From Bacillota bacterium (GTDB lineage Bacteria > Bacillota > Clostridia > Lachnospirales > Lachnospiraceae), in NCBI GenBank assembly GCA_023435895.1, contig JAEZLH010000027.1:402104-466103 (forward strand): 64,000 nucleotides of DNA, in the 5' to 3' direction. The notes beneath the pieces are model-generated. The model was given only the letters and a program-made list of their open reading frames with translations. It made no database searches and was not told where the DNA came from. Numbering within the stretch: the stretch's first letter is position 1; every line of letters starts with the position of its first letter. Both the position numbers and the translations under genes were made by a program. This document shows positions 9,540-18,209 of this stretch, piece after piece.

Positions 9540-10073
9540 ATGAGCAATATTTTTATTGGATTTATTTTTATATTTTTTAATTTTACTCTAAATCTTGGAG
9601 GAGCAAAGATCGGACTTATCCCAGATTTTATCGGTTATATCATGATAAGCAGAGGATTACTTGAATTAAATCAAGAAAGTCCAATGTTCATGAAGGTGAA
9701 GCCTTATGCAACAGGAATGGCAGTGTATACGGGTGTACTATATGCTTTAGATTTGTTAGGAATTACTGCTTTGGGAGGAGGACTAGGAATATTATTAGGG
9801 ATCATAGCTTTAATTATATCACTCTATATTACCTATATGATTATTATGGGAATTCTTGAAATGGAGAAGGTATACAATACAAATCTAAATGGCAATACTT
9901 TGAAAGGTATCTGGACTTTACGTGCGGTATTTTCCGTACTGATCTATACCTCCTTCTTCTTTCCAATTGGAGTAGCTATTTTTGCCGTCTTATCGTTTAT
10001 TATAGCAATTTATTTTTTAGTTATATTTAATCAATCAAAGAACTTGTACTATGGTATGAAAAATCGATATTAA
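9540..10073 (+). CDS. Small four-helix membrane protein, paralogue B
   Basis: The 177-aa protein is a paralogue of the one at 8052-8597, sharing KIGLIPDFIGYIM, KPYATGMAVYTGVLY and NLNGNTLKGIW. ATG 9540 follows a GGGGG-containing ribosome binding site; the longer frame upstream from 9483 has none. About four transmembrane helices are predicted by eye. The function is unknown. Confidence 0.75.
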   Translation: MSNIFIGFIFIFFNFTLNLGGAKIGLIPDFIGYIMISRGLLELNQESPMFMKVKPYATGMAVYTGVLYALDLLGITALGGGLGILLGIIALIISLYITYMIIMGILEMEKVYNTNLNGNTLKGIWTLRAVFSVLIYTSFFFPIGVAIFAVLSFIIAIYFLVIFNQSKNLYYGMKNRY

Positions 10074-10138
10074 GTGAGAGCTAAACGGCAAAAACCTTTG
10101 ACCGGCTACATACTCAAATAGGGGCGAGATAGAATAAT

Positions 10139-11104
10139 ATGAAAAAGATACTTAAAACTAAGAAATTTATTACGTTGTGCATATTAATTGTTTTATTAAC
10201 GATAGGATCAATATGGCAATTAATTATGGTTCGACATGAATTAAAAAATAGTTCACCTCCGGGAACCTTCGTTGACGTTGGAACATATAAAGCACATTGT
10301 TACACGAAGGGTGAAGGGGAGATTGCCTTTGTATTTATTACAGGCTCCGGTACACCATTAGCGTACAGTGACTTCTATTTACTTCAAGATGAATTATCTC
10401 ACTTTGGACAAACCATATCCTTCGACCATGCTGGGAGCGGATGGAGTACTCCTACAACTTCGGTTCGAACCATTGATAATCTGAACCAAGAACTTTCCGC
10501 GGTTATCGATGCATTAGCGCCGGGCAAGCCTATTGTTTTACTTTGCCATTCCCTAGGATCCTTAGAAGCAATTCATTACGCGCAGGTATTTCCTGAGAAG
10601 GTAAAAGGAATCGTATTTTTTGATTCCGGCTCACCAGAGTTATATAGTAAGTATTCGGAATTTGGTGCTTTTATGTTAAATCGTAGCCTAGGAGCAATTA
10701 GGACGATTGGGCTTAATCGTATCTTGGGAGAATCCGGACTATTATTACCTATGTATGGTGAAAACCTCAGAAATCATCAGTTACCTAGGGAGGTTAAGAA
10801 GCTTGATAAGTTAATGTATTATAAGCTAGTGGGCAATCCCTCATCTCTTAATACAATCAAACATATTAATGAAAATGCGAAAACGGTGTTAGCTGGGGAT
10901 AAATTAAGAAATACTCCCATCCTTGTACTTTCTTCAGATAACGGATCAAAATGGAATGATGATCAGCTTAAGCTTGCAGCATGGTCAACCAATAACAAGC
11001 AAGTGAAGATAAAAGGGGGCGAACACTATATTTATTGGTCAAATGTTAAAGAGGTGTTAAGCTGTATAAAGGAATATATAGAAGAGAAAATATTAGGGAA
11101 GTAA
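10139..11104 (+). CDS. Membrane-anchored alpha/beta hydrolase
   Basis: The 321-aa protein has an N-terminal hydrophobic segment (about residues 9-28) that acts as signal or anchor. An alpha/beta-hydrolase fold follows: the oxyanion region VFITGSGTP, then FDHAGSGWS, the nucleophile elbow LCHSLGSLEA (catalytic Ser about residue 141), acidic residue candidates near VLSSDNGSKW, and the C-terminal His in GGEHYIYW. It is probably an extracytoplasmic esterase or lipase-like enzyme. The substrate is unknown. Confidence 0.85.
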   Translation: MKKILKTKKFITLCILIVLLTIGSIWQLIMVRHELKNSSPPGTFVDVGTYKAHCYTKGEGEIAFVFITGSGTPLAYSDFYLLQDELSHFGQTISFDHAGSGWSTPTTSVRTIDNLNQELSAVIDALAPGKPIVLLCHSLGSLEAIHYAQVFPEKVKGIVFFDSGSPELYSKYSEFGAFMLNRSLGAIRTIGLNRILGESGLLLPMYGENLRNHQLPREVKKLDKLMYYKLVGNPSSLNTIKHINENAKTVLAGDKLRNTPILVLSSDNGSKWNDDQLKLAAWSTNNKQVKIKGGEHYIYWSNVKEVLSCIKEYIEEKILGK

Positions 11105-11356
11105 AGTAAGTAAGATGTGGCAAGAAATGGGTAAGAAATTAGTAAGAAGTGAGCATGAAATGAGTAAGAAATGAGCAAGAAGAAAGCAAGAAGTGAGAGT
11201 AGCAAAAGTCTGAGCATTAATGCAGCTAATGTTATGAATACTCCAGAGCAAATATTTGCCCATGCTTTGAGAAGCAAAAGTCTGAGCATTAATGCGGTTA
11301 ATGCTATGGTGGTTGAATATTTGATAAAACTTGGACATAATAACACAATAAAATGA
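11105..11356 (+). repeat. Low-complexity GTAAGAA-type repeats and a 72-bp-spaced direct repeat
   Basis: From 11105 to about 11200 the sequence is a run of degenerate GTAAGAA/GAGCAAGAA units of about 10-11 nt. It is followed by two exact 23-nt copies (11201-11223 and 11273-11295), each ending in the palindrome GCATTAATGC, with similarity continuing some 13 nt further. The copies are 72 nt apart. A 61-codon frame (11171-11356) would encode SKSLSINA twice with a 24-residue period, but it has no ribosome binding site, so I do not call it a gene. Confidence 0.6.
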
Positions 11357-11427
11357 ATAGCTGAGAAAATACGGATAGTCATTTATTACATCAGTTCATT
11401 ACAATGAATCAAATGAGGAGAACGCGT

Positions 11428-11994
11428 ATGAATAATGAGAAAACGACATTATTACCGGAGCAACAGGAGGAATTTATTAATATATTAAAAGCCCGTTTTG
11501 AGAAAAATATGGATCGTCATAAAGAGCTTACCTGGGCTAAGGTACAAGAAAGACTTGAAACCGACCCTTCAAAAATCCAATCACTCTATGAAATGGATAT
11601 AACCGGTGGTGAACCGGATGTGATAGGGTTTCGTGATGAAAGTGGTGAATTTGTCTTTTGTGATTGTTCCGCAGAAAGTCCAAAGGGACGAAGAAGTATT
11701 TGCTATGATTTACAAGCCTTGGAATCTCGTAAAGAACATAAACCCCATACAGATGCAATGAGTATGGCCGCAGAGATGGGGATTGAACTCTTAACTGAAG
11801 AAAAATATAGAGAGCTTCAAAAACTGGGGAATTTCGATATAAAAACCTCTAGTTGGATTAAAACCCCAGATAACATCAGAAAGCTTGGAGGAGCTCTTTT
11901 TTGCGACCGACGTTACGATACCGTATTTGTGTACCATAACGGAGCGGAGTCTTATTATGGTGCAAGGGGATTCCGAGGTATGTTGCTGGTGTGA
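11428..11994 (+). CDS. DUF4256-like protein
   Basis: The 188-aa cytoplasmic protein matches my recollection of the DUF4256 family: MDITGGEPDVIGF, FVFCDCSAESPKGRRS, SYGARGF-like C-terminal segment YYGARGFRG, and HTDAMSMAAEMG in between. Its length is normal for the family. No enzymatic function is established. ATG 11428 follows GAGGAG. It is a single-gene unit between a repeat region and a SnoaL-like gene. Confidence 0.75.
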   Translation: MNNEKTTLLPEQQEEFINILKARFEKNMDRHKELTWAKVQERLETDPSKIQSLYEMDITGGEPDVIGFRDESGEFVFCDCSAESPKGRRSICYDLQALESRKEHKPHTDAMSMAAEMGIELLTEEKYRELQKLGNFDIKTSSWIKTPDNIRKLGGALFCDRRYDTVFVYHNGAESYYGARGFRGMLLV

Positions 11995-12113
11995 ATTCTG
12001 TAGAAAAAGATAGCTCTTAATTGTGAGAAGTATAGATATTGGGAATAAAGCTTTTTAATAGTATAGGAATAGGTTTTTTAAAGCTCTAAGCTGTAGCCAC
12101 TGATTTAGTAGGG

Positions 12114-12163
12114 TAAGTCACTATCAATTTCAGAATTTCGTATCTGTCATTGATAGTGACTTA
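12114..12163. promoter_or_regulatory. 15-bp perfect inverted repeat (hairpin or operator)
   Basis: TAAGTCACTATCAAT (12114-12128) is repeated as its exact reverse complement at 12149-12163, with a 20-nt loop. It lies 25 bp before the SnoaL-like start and after the DUF4256 gene. There is no T-run, so it is not a standard terminator. It may be an mRNA leader hairpin or a binding site. Confidence 0.6.
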
Positions 12164-12187
12164 AAATATGGGGAGGACTGTTGAAGG

Positions 12188-12595
12188 GTGAAGGATTTTA
12201 ATGCTGAGTTAATAAAGAGATTACATAATGAAGTGTGGAGTGAAGGGAATATCGATGTCTTAAATGAAATATGTTCAAAAGATTTTGTCGACTATATTTC
12301 TGATGATAAGATCAAAAGTTTAGATTCCTATAAAAATATGGTTACAGAGTTTAGAAAAGCATTTCCTGATTGGAAGGAACGGATTCAGGAACTTATTATT
12401 TCTGGGGATAAGGTTGTATCACGTTATTCCAGTAGCGGTACTCATTTAGGGGTATTATTTAATACGATTCAGCCAACTGGAAAGATTGTTACATTAAATG
12501 AGATAGCAATATTTTATATCAAGGAAGGGAAAATATCGGAGCAAAGAGGGATTTTTGACTTATATGCGTTGTATAAGCAACTGGGTGTCGTGTAG
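12188..12595 (+). CDS. SnoaL-like ester-cyclase-fold protein
   Basis: This 135-aa protein of the SnoaL/NTF2-like superfamily shows ELIKRLHNEVWSEGNIDVL at the N-terminus, then FRKAFPDWKERIQELI, and GDKVVSRYSSSGTHLG followed by an F-N-x-I-x-P-T-G-K segment, the family layout. The length is complete. GTG 12188 is read with GGGAGG at 12171-12176. Members are small-molecule binding or isomerase-like enzymes; no specific reaction can be assigned. Confidence 0.8.
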   Translation: MKDFNAELIKRLHNEVWSEGNIDVLNEICSKDFVDYISDDKIKSLDSYKNMVTEFRKAFPDWKERIQELIISGDKVVSRYSSSGTHLGVLFNTIQPTGKIVTLNEIAIFYIKEGKISEQRGIFDLYALYKQLGVV

Positions 12596-12812
12596 CTTTG
12601 TAGGTATCATGATAGATGGAATAAAGAATTTTTCGATTTACGGACATAAAATTGATGTTAATAGAATAGAAAAAAGCACTCTCTGGATAATAGAAAGATA
12701 TAATCATATTAATTCCATTTACACAATAGATAACGTGAAGAATTAATTTATATCATTTTATAGTCAGATTAAGTATATCTAATGTATGGAGTATGCTGAA
12801 ATGGAGGCAAAA

Positions 12813-13340
12813 ATGAACTTAACAATTCGACTTGGAATGAAAAAGGATATTAATGAAATAGAACAGTTATATAATGATATAAATGATCATTTGGCAAGTA
12901 CAAACAATTATCCAGGATGGTTAAAAGGGGTCTACCCTGTTCGAGAAAATGCAGAAAGCGGGATAGAGAAGCAATGTTTATATGTTGCAGAATATAATAA
13001 CAGGATAGTGGGATCAATTATCTTACTTAATGAACCGGAGCAAGCTTACCTTCCTGTTCAATGGATGCAGAATTTGGACTATAAGGAAGTATCCGTAATA
13101 CATACCTTTCTTGTACACCCAGAATACCAGGGAAAAGGAATTGCACGTGAGATGCTGAATTTTGCTGAAGCCGTAGGAAGAGAAATGAATATAAAATCGC
13201 TAAGGCTTGATGTGTATGAGAATAATTTACCAGCAATCAGCCTATATGAAAAAAGCGGATTTTGCTATATTGACACCGTAGATTTGGGACTTGGTAATTA
13301 CAATTTACATTGGTTTAAATTATATGAGAAGCTTTTGTAA
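12813..13340 (+). CDS. GNAT-family N-acetyltransferase
   Basis: The 175-aa acetyltransferase has the full GNAT core: VIHTFLVHPEYQGKGIARE (beta4 and the Q/R-x-x-G-x-G/A loop), LRLDVYENNLPAISLYEKSG (Asn and Tyr of motif B). The start at 12813 is set by GGAGG at 12803-12807. The substrate is unknown. It is adjacent to a CatA-like acetyltransferase but separately preceded by its own ribosome binding site. Confidence 0.9.
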   Translation: MNLTIRLGMKKDINEIEQLYNDINDHLASTNNYPGWLKGVYPVRENAESGIEKQCLYVAEYNNRIVGSIILLNEPEQAYLPVQWMQNLDYKEVSVIHTFLVHPEYQGKGIAREMLNFAEAVGREMNIKSLRLDVYENNLPAISLYEKSGFCYIDTVDLGLGNYNLHWFKLYEKLL

Positions 13341-13375
13341 GAATTATCTATATTGAGTTTTGAGGAGTGAGGATT

Positions 13376-14005
13376 ATGGAAAGTAAGTACAAAGTTATTG
13401 ATGAAGCGAATTGGAAGAGGGCACTGCATTGTCAAATTTTCAGGAACTATATAGAGCCCTCCTATTGTGTTACCTTTGAGTTGGACATTACGAATTTCTT
13501 GACAAAGGTACGGCATATGAAATATTCATTTACTTTTTCTCTGATTTATGCAGTCACAAAATGTGCGAATGAAATTGAAGAGTTCCGCTATCGCTTTATA
13601 GATAATCAGATTGTACTTTATGATCGAATCAATACAGCGTTTACCTACCTAGATAAAGGTAGTGAACTTTTTAAGGTAGTGAATGTTGAAATGCAGGATA
13701 CCTTAGAAAGTTATGTTACTTTAGCAGCCATAAGTGCAGAAAATCAAAGAGAATATTTTACTGGTCCGCTGGGTAATGATGTTTATCAATTTTCACCCAT
13801 GCCATGGGTATCCTATACACATATTTCGCATACTATTTCAGGAAAGAAGGATAGTGCCACACCTCTCTTTGATTGGGGAAAGTACTTTGAACGAGATGGG
13901 AAAATGCTTCTTCCTTTTTCGGTTCAAGTGCATCATTCTTTTATAGATGGGTTACATATTGGAAAGTTATCGGTAGCATTACAGGATTATTTGAACCAAT
14001 TTTGA
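13376..14005 (+). CDS. Chloramphenicol-acetyltransferase-like (CatA family) protein
   Basis: The 209-aa protein is of typical CatA length. It ends with VQVHHSFIDGLHIG, containing the catalytic His (first or second H) and the structural Asp of the HHxxxDG motif. The central PMPWVSYTHISH corresponds to the trimer-interface substrate region. GAGGAGTGAGG precedes ATG 13376. Many Clostridia encode such CatA-like proteins without proven resistance, so activity on chloramphenicol is possible but not shown by the sequence. Confidence 0.8.
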   Translation: MESKYKVIDEANWKRALHCQIFRNYIEPSYCVTFELDITNFLTKVRHMKYSFTFSLIYAVTKCANEIEEFRYRFIDNQIVLYDRINTAFTYLDKGSELFKVVNVEMQDTLESYVTLAAISAENQREYFTGPLGNDVYQFSPMPWVSYTHISHTISGKKDSATPLFDWGKYFERDGKMLLPFSVQVHHSFIDGLHIGKLSVALQDYLNQF

Positions 14006-14162
14006 GTGTTTGTAAGTTACGCATCGGGTATAGGGGAGCATGGCAATTTTATAACGTTCTTTAAATTATGATTATAAGCCTAACTATAATATGTTTCAAA
14101 ATGATCTAAGCATATTAAGATTACTAATATCCCCAACAATTAGAAAGCTAACGGAGGATTTT

Positions 14163-14651
14163 ATGGACGGAAAACTAAGGAATATGGCATCCGTTTATTT
14201 AATGGATGGAGAGAAAATATTATATCTTTATAGAATGGGTTCCAGAGTAGTGAGCGACTCCTATGTAGGGACAGCAGGCGGACATTTTGAAAAGGAAGAG
14301 CTTAATGATGCCAGGGCTTGTGTACTCCGTGAATTATATGAAGAGAGTGGATTGTTGGAAGAGGATATTCAGGATTTATCTCTTAGGTACATAACTTTAC
14401 GCCTCATTAATAATGAAATCAGGCAAAATTATTATTTTTTCGCAAATCTGAAAAATCCTAAGATGGCAATCAATAGTAATGAAGGAGTTCTCGAAAGGTT
14501 CGATAGAAATGAAAGTTCTTCACTTGAAATGCCTTTTACGTCCCGATATGTGATTGATCATTTTACGAAGATTGGGATAAACACAAACTTCTTGTATGGC
14601 GGGATTGCCACAAGTAGGGGAATTGATTTTGTTGAGATGTCAGAATTCTAA
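14163..14651 (+). CDS. Nudix hydrolase
   Basis: The 162-aa protein contains a Nudix box: GGHFEKEE followed by RELYEESGLLEED, matching GX5EX7REUXEEXGU. This places it among MutT/MTH-like pyrophosphohydrolases acting on nucleoside triphosphates or related compounds. ATG 14163 has a GGAGG at normal spacing; the ATG 72 nt upstream has none. The exact substrate is unknown. Confidence 0.9.
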   Translation: MDGKLRNMASVYLMDGEKILYLYRMGSRVVSDSYVGTAGGHFEKEELNDARACVLRELYEESGLLEEDIQDLSLRYITLRLINNEIRQNYYFFANLKNPKMAINSNEGVLERFDRNESSSLEMPFTSRYVIDHFTKIGINTNFLYGGIATSRGIDFVEMSEF

Positions 14652-14661
14652 TTAAATACCA

Positions 14662-14682
14662 TTACATAATATTATTATGTAA
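14662..14682. promoter_or_regulatory. 21-bp palindrome TTACATAATA-T-TATTATGTAA
   Basis: A perfect dyad with 10-bp arms lies between the Nudix gene and the ABC transporter. The same arms recur around a one-base centre at 23420-23440. Both are followed by AACC. The symmetry and repetition suggest a regulator binding site. Confidence 0.5.
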
Positions 14683-14745
14683 ACCGGAATGGGGACTTTC
14701 ATAATTTTAGATAATTAACTGTATGGAAATGCAAAGGAGAACTCT

Positions 14746-16401
14746 TTGAAAAAGTACTTTTACGAAATTAAATTTTTCATTATTATGAGAATTATCTGTG
14801 ATGGAATTATGACTGTAGCTGCAGCATCATTACCAGCTTTGCAAAAACAGTTATTTAATCTTTTTTCAGGTAAAATGATACAGGCATATTTATTGTTAAT
14901 TATTATTACCTACATTATATGTTCACTCAGTATTGCCTTATTTAATTACTTATCCATGATATTTACATGGAAGGCTAGCTTGAGGTTTGAGCAGTCATTG
15001 AAAAGGGATTTTTTAAAAGCCATACTTAATTATAGATATGAGGATTTTTCAAAAAAGGATGTTGGAGAATATCTATCAATTCAAGGAAATGACATTACAG
15101 AACTGGATATGGATTACTTAACTCCTTTGATTGATATTATACAGTCAATTAATAAGATTATTATCTTCGGAATATTCCTTTTTGTTAATGTGGACTGGAG
15201 AATTTCTGCCATTATTCTTATCGGATCCATATTAACAATAGCAATACCGAAGATCACATCGACAACCTTGGGAAATAAGAAGAGCACCTATTTGAATCAG
15301 CTTGGTCTCTATGTATCCAAGATCAAAGATATTTTAGACGGATTTAAAGTAATACAAAGCAGAACCAGACATAACATGAATCAAGAGCATGAAAAGGTGT
15401 TATTTCAAACGCAGAAAATGAGATATCAATATGGTAAGTTTAAGGCAATATCGATGAATTTAGAATATTTAAGTTTAAACTTAGTCAGTGCCTCCGCATT
15501 CATACTTGCAGCAATTCTTTTACTAAATCATCAAATAACAATTGGCACGTGTGTGGCTACATTTGGATATATCAATAGTTTCATTGAACCGATCAATAAT
15601 TTAATGTATGATTTTAATTCCGTAAGCTCGTTAAAACCAATCAAGAATAAGGTATTAACCTTTTTAAATAATCCCACTAAAAATGAATCAAGAAAGAAGT
15701 TAATTAGTGTAAAAAAGTTTCAGCATAAGATTATTTTTGAAAATATATGCATAAATTATGATAATTTCACTTTATCAAATATTAACTGCGTGTTCGAAAA
15801 AGGGAAAAAGTATGCTCTTATTGGTCACAATGGATCGGGTAAATCCACTATGATAAATGTGCTTATGACCTATATTACTCCAATAAGTGGTTCCATCAAA
15901 ATTGACCATATGAATATTAATGAGTTAGATACATCTTACATAATGTATTGCCTTAATCAGAAAGAACATATATTTGCAGATAATTTTATGAATAATGCGA
16001 CTGTATTTTCTTCTTATGAGGAAGCTGATATACATAGAATATGCAATGATTTGGGGATAAACATAATTGATGTTATAAAATCAAAAGAAAATTCTCAGCA
16101 ATTAAGTGGGGGAGAGAAACAAATCCTTGGGATTATCAGAATGCTTGCAGCAAATGCAGATATCTTACTCATGGATGAACCTTTCGCGGCAATAGATAGT
16201 AATACTACAGATTTATTAGAAAGCAGACTGTTAAGTATGCAGGATAAAACGATTATTATGGTAACTCATAAATTATCAAAAGATTTAAATAAATTTGATG
16301 AAATTTTGCTTATGGACAATGGACAGATTGTTCAACGAGGAACCTATGAAAAAGTTTCAAGTACTGTGGAGTATCAGAAATTAAAGGAAATCCAGAATTA
16401 G
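14746..16401 (+). CDS. ABC transporter, fused permease and ATPase (half-exporter)
   Basis: The 551-aa half-transporter has about six membrane helices in residues 1-300 and an ATPase domain after. The ATPase has Walker A GHNGSGKST (about residues 362-370), signature LSGGEKQ (about 449), Walker B DILLMDEPFAAID and H-loop VTHK. It would act as a homodimer, exporting peptides, lipids or drugs. Start TTG 14746 follows AAGGAGA. A palindrome at 14662-14682 lies in its promoter region. No substrate gene is adjacent. Confidence 0.9.
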   Translation: MKKYFYEIKFFIIMRIICDGIMTVAAASLPALQKQLFNLFSGKMIQAYLLLIIITYIICSLSIALFNYLSMIFTWKASLRFEQSLKRDFLKAILNYRYEDFSKKDVGEYLSIQGNDITELDMDYLTPLIDIIQSINKIIIFGIFLFVNVDWRISAIILIGSILTIAIPKITSTTLGNKKSTYLNQLGLYVSKIKDILDGFKVIQSRTRHNMNQEHEKVLFQTQKMRYQYGKFKAISMNLEYLSLNLVSASAFILAAILLLNHQITIGTCVATFGYINSFIEPINNLMYDFNSVSSLKPIKNKVLTFLNNPTKNESRKKLISVKKFQHKIIFENICINYDNFTLSNINCVFEKGKKYALIGHNGSGKSTMINVLMTYITPISGSIKIDHMNINELDTSYIMYCLNQKEHIFADNFMNNATVFSSYEEADIHRICNDLGINIIDVIKSKENSQQLSGGEKQILGIIRMLAANADILLMDEPFAAIDSNTTDLLESRLLSMQDKTIIMVTHKLSKDLNKFDEILLMDNGQIVQRGTYEKVSSTVEYQKLKEIQN

Positions 16402-16512
16402 CATACTTAAGAAAATTAGGAAAAGAATGAGTATAAAACTATATGATTATAAAAAATATGAGAAAATCATATAAATAATTTATAAACTCACAGAGATAAT
16501 TCCATAGTTCGG
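16402..16512. other. Gap with weak hairpin after the ABC exporter
   Basis: ATATGATT and AATCATAT at about 16440-16475 can pair as a weak AT-rich hairpin that might end the exporter transcript. No gene is seen here. Confidence 0.3.
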
Positions 16513-16541
16513 TTGACATAAAAATTGTCCTATGATAATAT
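16513..16541 (+). promoter_or_regulatory. Consensus promoter of the rnf operon
   Basis: TTGACA at 16513-16518 and TAATAT at 16536-16541 are separated by exactly 17 bp. Transcription would start near 16548, about 150 nt upstream of rnfD. Confidence 0.75.
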
Positions 16542-16586
16542 TTGCATCAGTGAATTGAATAAGATTTTATTTCGGTTGAAACAGGT

Positions 16587-16650
16587 AACTGTATTCAAGT
16601 CTTTCGAATACTCAGGGGGGTGTATTCGAAGACATGGATACAGTTTTTTT
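16587..16650 (+). terminator. Terminator hairpin in the rnf leader (possible attenuator)
   Basis: AACTGTAT (16587-) pairs with ATACAGTT (ending 16645). An inner stem is formed by CTTTCGAATAC and GTATTCGAAGAC, followed by T7. The hairpin lies between the promoter and rnfD, so it should stop transcription unless it is prevented from forming. I cannot assign it to a known riboswitch class. Confidence 0.65.
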
Positions 16651-16694
16651 GATATTTTTTTCACATAAAATATATTTATTCAAAAAAGAAGGGA

Positions 16695-17591
16695 ATGAAG
16701 AAGTTGTCAAAAGATTTAACATTTATGAAAACAGAAGTTGTAACAAAAAACACAAACAGAAAAATGATTGATGTAGTGATTGCTGCGTTGCCAGCAGTAA
16801 TAGCCGGTATTTATTTTTATAGGCTGGATGCCATAAGAATAATTGTAGCCTCCGTAATTACATCAATTGTATGTGAGGTTCTATGGAATTATGGAAGAGA
16901 GAAGAAGGTTCGATTTAAGGATTTTAGTTCGATTGTTACCGGATTATTATTTGCGATGATTTTACCAAGTCATCTTCCTGTATGGATTGTAATAATTGGA
17001 ATTGCTTTCGCCAATGTGTTCGTTAAAAGTTTCTTTGGAGGACTTGGGGGTAACTTTATGAATCCCGCCGCTGCGGCAAAAGTTTTCCTAATTACATCCT
17101 GGGTGGCAGTGATGGCAAAGCCATCCACAGAAGTTGCAGTACAGCCATCCACACTAATTGAAAAGTTCATAGGAGCATCCGGTGTCAATATTGGAGAAAC
17201 CTCCGTATTAGCTCTTTTAATCGGCTTCCTCTATTTGTTAATCAGAGGAATTATCAGTTATCGAAGTACCTTGAGCTATTTGGTATTCTTTGCTCTATTT
17301 AGCTGGGTGTTCTCCAGAGAAGGATTTTTCTTAGGAGATTATAGTGCTGTGATGAACGGTGCTGTAATATTGTCAGCTGTATTTATGGCGAATGATTATG
17401 TAACAACACCAAAGGAGAAGCTTGGACAATTGATTTTTGGAGGAGTTAGCGCATTACTGGCAAGTATCATTATGGTTTATGGCTATAATCCGGATGGTCC
17501 TTACTATGCGATTATATTAGTTAATCTATTAACACCGGTAATCAATTATTTTACTGCAAGAATTCCTACTAAGGAGGTCGCAAAAATATGA
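16695..17591 (+). CDS. rnfD: Rnf complex subunit RnfD
   Basis: The 298-aa membrane protein has about nine to ten helices and the RnfD/NqrB signatures: GGLGGNFMNPAAAAKVF, IGETSVLALLIG (the region of the covalent FMN threonine) and NGAVILSAVFMANDYVTTP. RnfD carries FMN in the ferredoxin:NAD oxidoreductase that pumps Na+ or H+. The start is uncertain: ATG 16695 sits almost on its AGAAGGGA, while TTG 16704 would be at better spacing. It is the first gene of the operon, where rnfC would normally come first. It overlaps rnfG by 4 nt. Confidence 0.93.
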   Translation: MKKLSKDLTFMKTEVVTKNTNRKMIDVVIAALPAVIAGIYFYRLDAIRIIVASVITSIVCEVLWNYGREKKVRFKDFSSIVTGLLFAMILPSHLPVWIVIIGIAFANVFVKSFFGGLGGNFMNPAAAAKVFLITSWVAVMAKPSTEVAVQPSTLIEKFIGASGVNIGETSVLALLIGFLYLLIRGIISYRSTLSYLVFFALFSWVFSREGFFLGDYSAVMNGAVILSAVFMANDYVTTPKEKLGQLIFGGVSALLASIIMVYGYNPDGPYYAIILVNLLTPVINYFTARIPTKEVAKI

Positions 17592-18196
17592 AACAAAATC
17601 TAAAGTTAGGACTTATTCTTGGTATCATCACAGCAGTTGCTGGTATGGTTTTAGGGTTTGCCAATAATGTCACAAAGGATGCCATTGCTGCGAATTCAAA
17701 GTTAAATAAAGACGATTTGGCATTCATTATGCCACTGGCTACATCTGTTGAGGAAACTGATATTGCTTTAGAGGGAAATGTCTTAGAGGTGCTACAAGCA
17801 AAGAATGAAACAGAAGATGTGGGATATTTATTTAAAGTAACTTCAAAGGGCTTTCATGGTGCGGTTGATATGATGATTGGTATATCCATGGAAGGAAAAC
17901 TAACAGGACTTAAAATAGTATCACATTCCGAAACTCCAGGACTAGGAGCCAAAATAGGGGAAGAAAAGTTTACCTCAAGGTTTAGTAACATTCCCATCAA
18001 GGACGGAATTACCATTATTAAAACATCACCTACAAGCGAAATTGAGGTTGAAGGAGTAACTGGTGCTACAATATCGTCAAAGGCGGTAGGATCTGCCGTG
18101 AATGAAGCAATTAATTACTTCCGAGTTAATATTCAAGGTGAGGAACCCATAGTAGAGGAAGAAACAGATGGTACTTCGGGTGCAACAGAATGGTAG
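17588..18196 (+). CDS. rnfG: Rnf complex subunit RnfG (FMN-binding)
   Basis: The 202-aa protein has one N-terminal membrane helix (residues 7-25) and an extracytoplasmic FMN-binding domain. VEGVTGATISSKAV contains the S/T-G-A-T motif whose Thr is flavinylated, and SHSETPGLGAKI is the second conserved element. It transfers electrons between RnfD and the other subunits. ATGA overlap with rnfD indicates translational coupling. Flavin attachment needs an ApbE transferase, not present in this window. Confidence 0.93.
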   Translation: MKQNLKLGLILGIITAVAGMVLGFANNVTKDAIAANSKLNKDDLAFIMPLATSVEETDIALEGNVLEVLQAKNETEDVGYLFKVTSKGFHGAVDMMIGISMEGKLTGLKIVSHSETPGLGAKIGEEKFTSRFSNIPIKDGITIIKTSPTSEIEVEGVTGATISSKAVGSAVNEAINYFRVNIQGEEPIVEEETDGTSGATEW

Positions 18197-18209
18197 GAGG
18201 AGTATAGAA

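Noticed and set aside
11032..11382. Reverse-strand open frames over the GTAAGAA repeats
   Set aside because: Low-complexity translations of the repeat tract, in conflict with the hydrolase 3' end and lacking ribosome sites.
12597..12746. Short frame after the SnoaL-like gene (MIDGIKNFSIYGH...)
   Set aside because: No ribosome site, no recognisable family, and AT-rich; at most a remnant.
13376..14005. Firm assignment as chloramphenicol-resistance gene
   Set aside because: CatA-like proteins without demonstrated resistance are common in Clostridia; only family membership is supported.
16542..16694. Named riboswitch in the rnf leader
   Set aside because: I could not match the leader to any known consensus; only promoter and terminator are supported.
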